Shown here: piece after piece, positions 20,786 through 22,258 of the stretch
Numbering within the stretch: position 1 is the first letter of the stretch
How the letters are laid out: each line of letters opens with the position of its first letter
From: an uncultured Cytophagaceae bacterium
Lineage (GTDB): Bacteria; Bacteroidota; Bacteroidia; Cytophagales; Spirosomataceae
Assembly: GCA_938008575.1 (NCBI GenBank)
Contig: CALLKB010000187.1
Coordinates: forward strand, 1-22,258
Reading direction: 5' to 3'
Length of the DNA stretch: 22,258 bases
Notes under the pieces: generated by a model
Told to the model about the DNA's origin: nothing
The model's database searches: none
What the model saw: the letters and a program-made list of their open reading frames with translations, nothing else
Translations under genes and position numbers: made by a program

Positions 20786-22258
20786 ATGAAATCAATTTTA
20801 ACGGGAATTATTTGTTTGGGCTTCTTTGGGCTATTTGCGCAAAAGCCTGTGATGGACATTCAGGGGGTGGAAGTGGTGAAGACGTCGCATGTGTTGAACC
20901 TAGCTGGGAAGCCTTTGAATTACACGGCTTATACGGGTTACATGCACATGAAGGCGGATACGGGGAAGGTTTTGGCCAAAATATTTTTTACCTATTATCA
21001 AAAAGATGGTGAGGATGCGGGCAAACGTCCCTTGACTTTTACGTTTAATGGCGGACCCGGTTCTGCGTCCTTGTGGTTGCACATGGGTGGCGTGGGCCCG
21101 AAGCGTGTCGTTTTGAAAGATGATGGGACGGCAACTGTTCCGCCGTATACCTATGTGGACAATGAATATGGCTGGTTGGACAAAACGGATTTGGTGTTTA
21201 TCGATCCCGTTTCCACGGGTTATTCGCGTGCTGTCGGGCAGGATGCGAGTAAATACCATGGCTATGTGGAGGATATTGAGTCGATTGGTGCTTTTGTGCG
21301 CAACTTTTTGAGTCGGTATGAGCGCTGGGCATCGCCCAAATTCTTAGCGGGTGAGAGTTATGGAACGACGCGCGCGGCGGGATTGGCGAAGCATTTACAG
21401 GATCGCCATCGGATATACATCAATGGGGTGATCTTGATTTCGGCGGTCTTGAATTTTGGGACCAATGATTATGCGATTGGGAATGATTTACCACGCGCTT
21501 TGTATGTTCCATCTTACACGGCGGCGGCGTGGTATCATAAGAAATTAAGTCCAGCCTTGCAGGCAAGACCTTTGGCGGATATCTTGAAAGAATCAGAAGC
21601 TTGGTCTATTGGTGAATATGCATCAGCTTTGATTAAGGGCGGATGGATGTCGGCCGCTGAGAAAGATGCCATTGCAGGTAAATTGGCTTATTATACGGGG
21701 CTTTCTAAAGAGTTGTGTTTGCAGGCCAACTTACGCGTAGACGAGAATCGTTTTTATAAATCGTTACGTCGGGCAGATGGATTGTCTGTTGGTCGGCTGG
21801 ATGCACGCTTTACCGGTCGGGACCTAGACGATGCTGGCGAGTACGTGGATTTTGATCCGTCATTTGCCAACATCGATGGGCCGTTTACGTCGACGATCAA
21901 TGCATATATGCAGAAGGAATTGAAGTTTAAGGAGGAGAAGGGCTATAATGTGTTTGGGGATGTGTATCCGTGGTCGTACAAGAATGTGCAGAATAAGTAT
22001 TTGAATGTGGCGGAGAGTTTGCGGGATGCGATGGCGAAGAATCCGGCCTTGAAGGTGTATTTGGGCTGTGGGTATTATGACTTTGCGACGCCGTATTTCA
22101 CGGCTTTGTATGACATTGAGCACATGTTTTTACGTCCGGAGCAACGCAGTAGGGTAGATATCAAGATGTATGAGTCGGGGCACATGTATTACATCCACAA
22201 ACCCTCATTAATCCAATTCAAAAAGGATATGGATGGCTTTTTCGATTCGTCGAAATAA
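20786..22258 (+). CDS. secreted S10-family serine carboxypeptidase
   Basis: This 490-residue protein is a secreted peptidase of the S10 alpha/beta hydrolase family, which removes C-terminal residues from peptides. The signal peptide is MKSILTGIICLGFFGLFAQ. Family marks are FNGGPGSASLWLHMGG (oxyanion region), Ser191 in AGESYGTTRAAG, Asp432 in CGYYDFATPYF and His466 in ESGHMYYIH, giving a complete catalytic triad. The frame is open from ATG 20702, but ATG 20786 places the signal peptide at the N-terminus. It is divergent from the reductase gene with 116 bp between starts; no clear plus-strand promoter was found. Its stop codon is the last three bases of the window, so downstream context is missing. 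Confidence 0.93.
   Translation: MKSILTGIICLGFFGLFAQKPVMDIQGVEVVKTSHVLNLAGKPLNYTAYTGYMHMKADTGKVLAKIFFTYYQKDGEDAGKRPLTFTFNGGPGSASLWLHMGGVGPKRVVLKDDGTATVPPYTYVDNEYGWLDKTDLVFIDPVSTGYSRAVGQDASKYHGYVEDIESIGAFVRNFLSRYERWASPKFLAGESYGTTRAAGLAKHLQDRHRIYINGVILISAVLNFGTNDYAIGNDLPRALYVPSYTAAAWYHKKLSPALQARPLADILKESEAWSIGEYASALIKGGWMSAAEKDAIAGKLAYYTGLSKELCLQANLRVDENRFYKSLRRADGLSVGRLDARFTGRDLDDAGEYVDFDPSFANIDGPFTSTINAYMQKELKFKEEKGYNVFGDVYPWSYKNVQNKYLNVAESLRDAMAKNPALKVYLGCGYYDFATPYFTALYDIEHMFLRPEQRSRVDIKMYESGHMYYIHKPSLIQFKKDMDGFFDSSK

Overview
The window reads as chromosomal DNA of a Bacteroidota bacterium, most likely a Cytophagales-type relative (inference; no marker gene is present). Evidence: a protein with a type IX secretion C-terminal sorting domain, Bacteroidota-style promoters (TTTG, about 20 nt, TAnnTTTG) in front of tRNA-Pro and the siroheme reductase gene, near absence of Shine-Dalgarno sequences, and a doubled exbD followed by a Bacteroidota-type tonB.

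Layout. 1-4942 (+): energy transduction and envelope block: end of one ExbD, a second ExbD, TonB, a terminator, a small two-helix membrane protein, a PstS-like lipoprotein overlapping it, and a secreted TPR protein with a strong terminator. 4993-5766 (+): a short-chain dehydrogenase. It converges on tRNA-Pro(GGG) (5800-5876, -), with a terminator between them that can serve both strands. 5912-8800 (-): a 962-residue secreted protein of Ig-like modules with a T9SS sorting signal. 8801-9297: no gene, filled by a palindromic repeat array and a terminator.

9298-14086 (-): a tightly packed unit nuoL-nuoM-TM2 protein-sugar isomerase (TAATG and TGATG stop/start overlaps) ending at a terminator. nuoK and nuoN do not flank the nuoLM pair, and NuoM carries an insertion of about 47 residues. 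14148-16396: moaD (-) and moaA (+) are divergent with 23 bp between start codons. moaA is followed by a heptose-phosphate kinase gene.

16397-17808 is the accessory part. Three arrays of REP/REPIN-like hairpins surround a REP-associated tyrosine transposase (RAYT, Y1/HUH family) gene and a Rid-family gene. The transposase gene is intact in length except for one in-frame TGA directly after its HUH motif. Each hairpin has a consistent polarity (TAAA centre, TTATAA tail), stems differ by compensatory pairs, and two nearly identical REPIN-like composites flank the transposase as direct repeats. This is the most distinctive system in the window.

17803-20669 (-): a siroheme-dependent nitrite/sulfite reductase with an unusual C-terminal helical extension, overlapping a downstream cobA (siroheme synthesis) by ATGA. 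20786-22258 (+): a secreted S10-family serine carboxypeptidase, complete to its stop at the window edge.
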